From an uncultured Lachnospiraceae bacterium (lineage in GTDB: Bacteria > Bacillota > Clostridia > Lachnospirales > Lachnospiraceae), in the NCBI GenBank assembly GCA_902803625.1, contig CADCQV010000089.1:1-15216 (forward strand): a stretch of DNA of 15,216 bases. The letters run 5' to 3'. The notes under the pieces are model-generated. The model saw only the letters and a program-made list of their open reading frames with translations, was not told where the DNA came from and made no database searches. Made by a program: the position numbers and the translations under genes. This document shows positions 14,732-15,216 of the stretch, one piece after another (the stretch's first letter is position 1; each line of letters opens with the position of its first letter).

Positions 14732-15216
14732 ATGGAAATATTAAAGAGAGTTCATGCAAAAAATCTTGTTAAATGGGCAAAGAAAAAGCCTGATGTTCTG
14801 GTGCTTTCAGCGGATCTTACAAGCTCCTGTGAGGCAGATGCCTTCCGTGATACCTATCCCGACCGCTTCTTTTCAATGGGAATAGCGGAGCAGAATATGC
14901 TTGGCTTTGCAGGCGGTCTTGCAAGGGAGGGCTTCGTACCCTATGTACATACCTTTGCGGTATTTATCTACAGGAGAGCGCTGGATCAGATAGCAATGAG
15001 CGTTGCATATCCGAATCTGCCTGTGAAGATGATAGGCTTCCTTCCCGGTGTTACCACACCCGGGGGTGCTACCCATCAGGCAATTGAGGACACGGCTATC
15101 ATGCGTTCACTCCCCAATATGACGGTATTGGAGGTCGGAGACGCCACCGAGGTTGAAAATGTGCTGGATGTGGCTTACAAGATCCCGGGTCCCGTGTATG
15201 TAAGGATGCTCCGCGG
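14732..15216 (+). CDS. transketolase-like protein, C-terminal subunit (partial, runs off the right edge)
   Basis: The first 161 residues of a pyrimidine-binding transketolase subunit; a full one is about 310. It opens MEILKRVHAK. SADL (26-29) and PDRFFSMGIAEQNM (43-56) carry Glu53, the residue that activates the ThDP aminopyrimidine. HTFAVFIYRRALDQI (73-87) and THQAIEDTAIMRS (114-126) follow. The loop that is usually HAG/HDS then GEDG before THQ reads LPGVTTPGGA (104-113), so by eye the usual His becomes Leu104 and the Asp that reads the aldehyde alpha-hydroxyl becomes Gly111. These changes complement those in the N-terminal subunit and point to an altered substrate. The frame is open to the last base; the truncation is only the window edge. 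Confidence 0.88.
   Translation, partial: MEILKRVHAKNLVKWAKKKPDVLVLSADLTSSCEADAFRDTYPDRFFSMGIAEQNMLGFAGGLAREGFVPYVHTFAVFIYRRALDQIAMSVAYPNLPVKMIGFLPGVTTPGGATHQAIEDTAIMRSLPNMTVLEVGDATEVENVLDVAYKIPGPVYVRMLR

Overview
The window looks like chromosome from an anaerobic Firmicute of class Clostridia, most likely a Lachnospiraceae (Butyrivibrio/Roseburia-like) bacterium. This is an inference. It rests on moderate GC, strong AAGGAGG ribosome binding sites, consensus sigma-A promoter boxes, frequent AGG/AGA arginine codons, a short-signal Firmicute-style sugar-binding lipoprotein with an Ala/Pro/Glu linker, and a transketolase split into two subunits. No rRNA, tRNA, CRISPR array, insertion sequence or prophage gene was seen.

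Region 1 (18-6053, + strand) is a two-gene unit of unknown function. A 350-residue protein precedes a very large 1653-residue protein. Both carry one copy of the same module (signature TPEMF-x2-DYL-x2-H), so they are probably functional partners. The large protein has a candidate papain-like cysteine peptidase domain (Cys916 in an NCW motif, His1070) between two low-complexity Glu/Lys-rich linkers, followed by an unrecognised C-terminal domain of about 300 residues. Neither protein has a signal peptide or membrane segment.

Region 2 (6059-7270, - strand) is a cytoplasmic serine hydrolase of the class C beta-lactamase/family VIII esterase fold. It converges on the giant gene with only 5 bp between stop codons and diverges from the next operon. 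The divergent intergenic region holds promoters for both directions and a 19-bp palindrome that could be an operator.

Region 3 (promoter at 7386-7414, genes 7469 to beyond 15216, + strand) is one catabolic operon. It encodes a sugar-binding lipoprotein, a double-domain ABC ATPase, a single permease, methylthioribose kinase (MtnK), methylthioribose-1-phosphate isomerase (MtnA), and the N- and C-terminal subunits of a split transketolase; the last runs off the window. A strong hairpin lies between the lipoprotein and ATPase genes and probably sets their expression ratio. The inferred job is uptake of 5-methylthioribose or a close 5-deoxypentose, phosphorylation at C1 and isomerisation to a ribulose 1-phosphate. 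The known later enzymes (MtnB/W/X/D, Ald2 aldolase, RuBisCO-like protein) are absent from the window. A transketolase pair stands in their place, with several usual active-site residues changed by eye alignment. This makes the operon a candidate for an undescribed oxygen-independent methylthioribose salvage branch. The genes just past the right edge are the most informative missing data.
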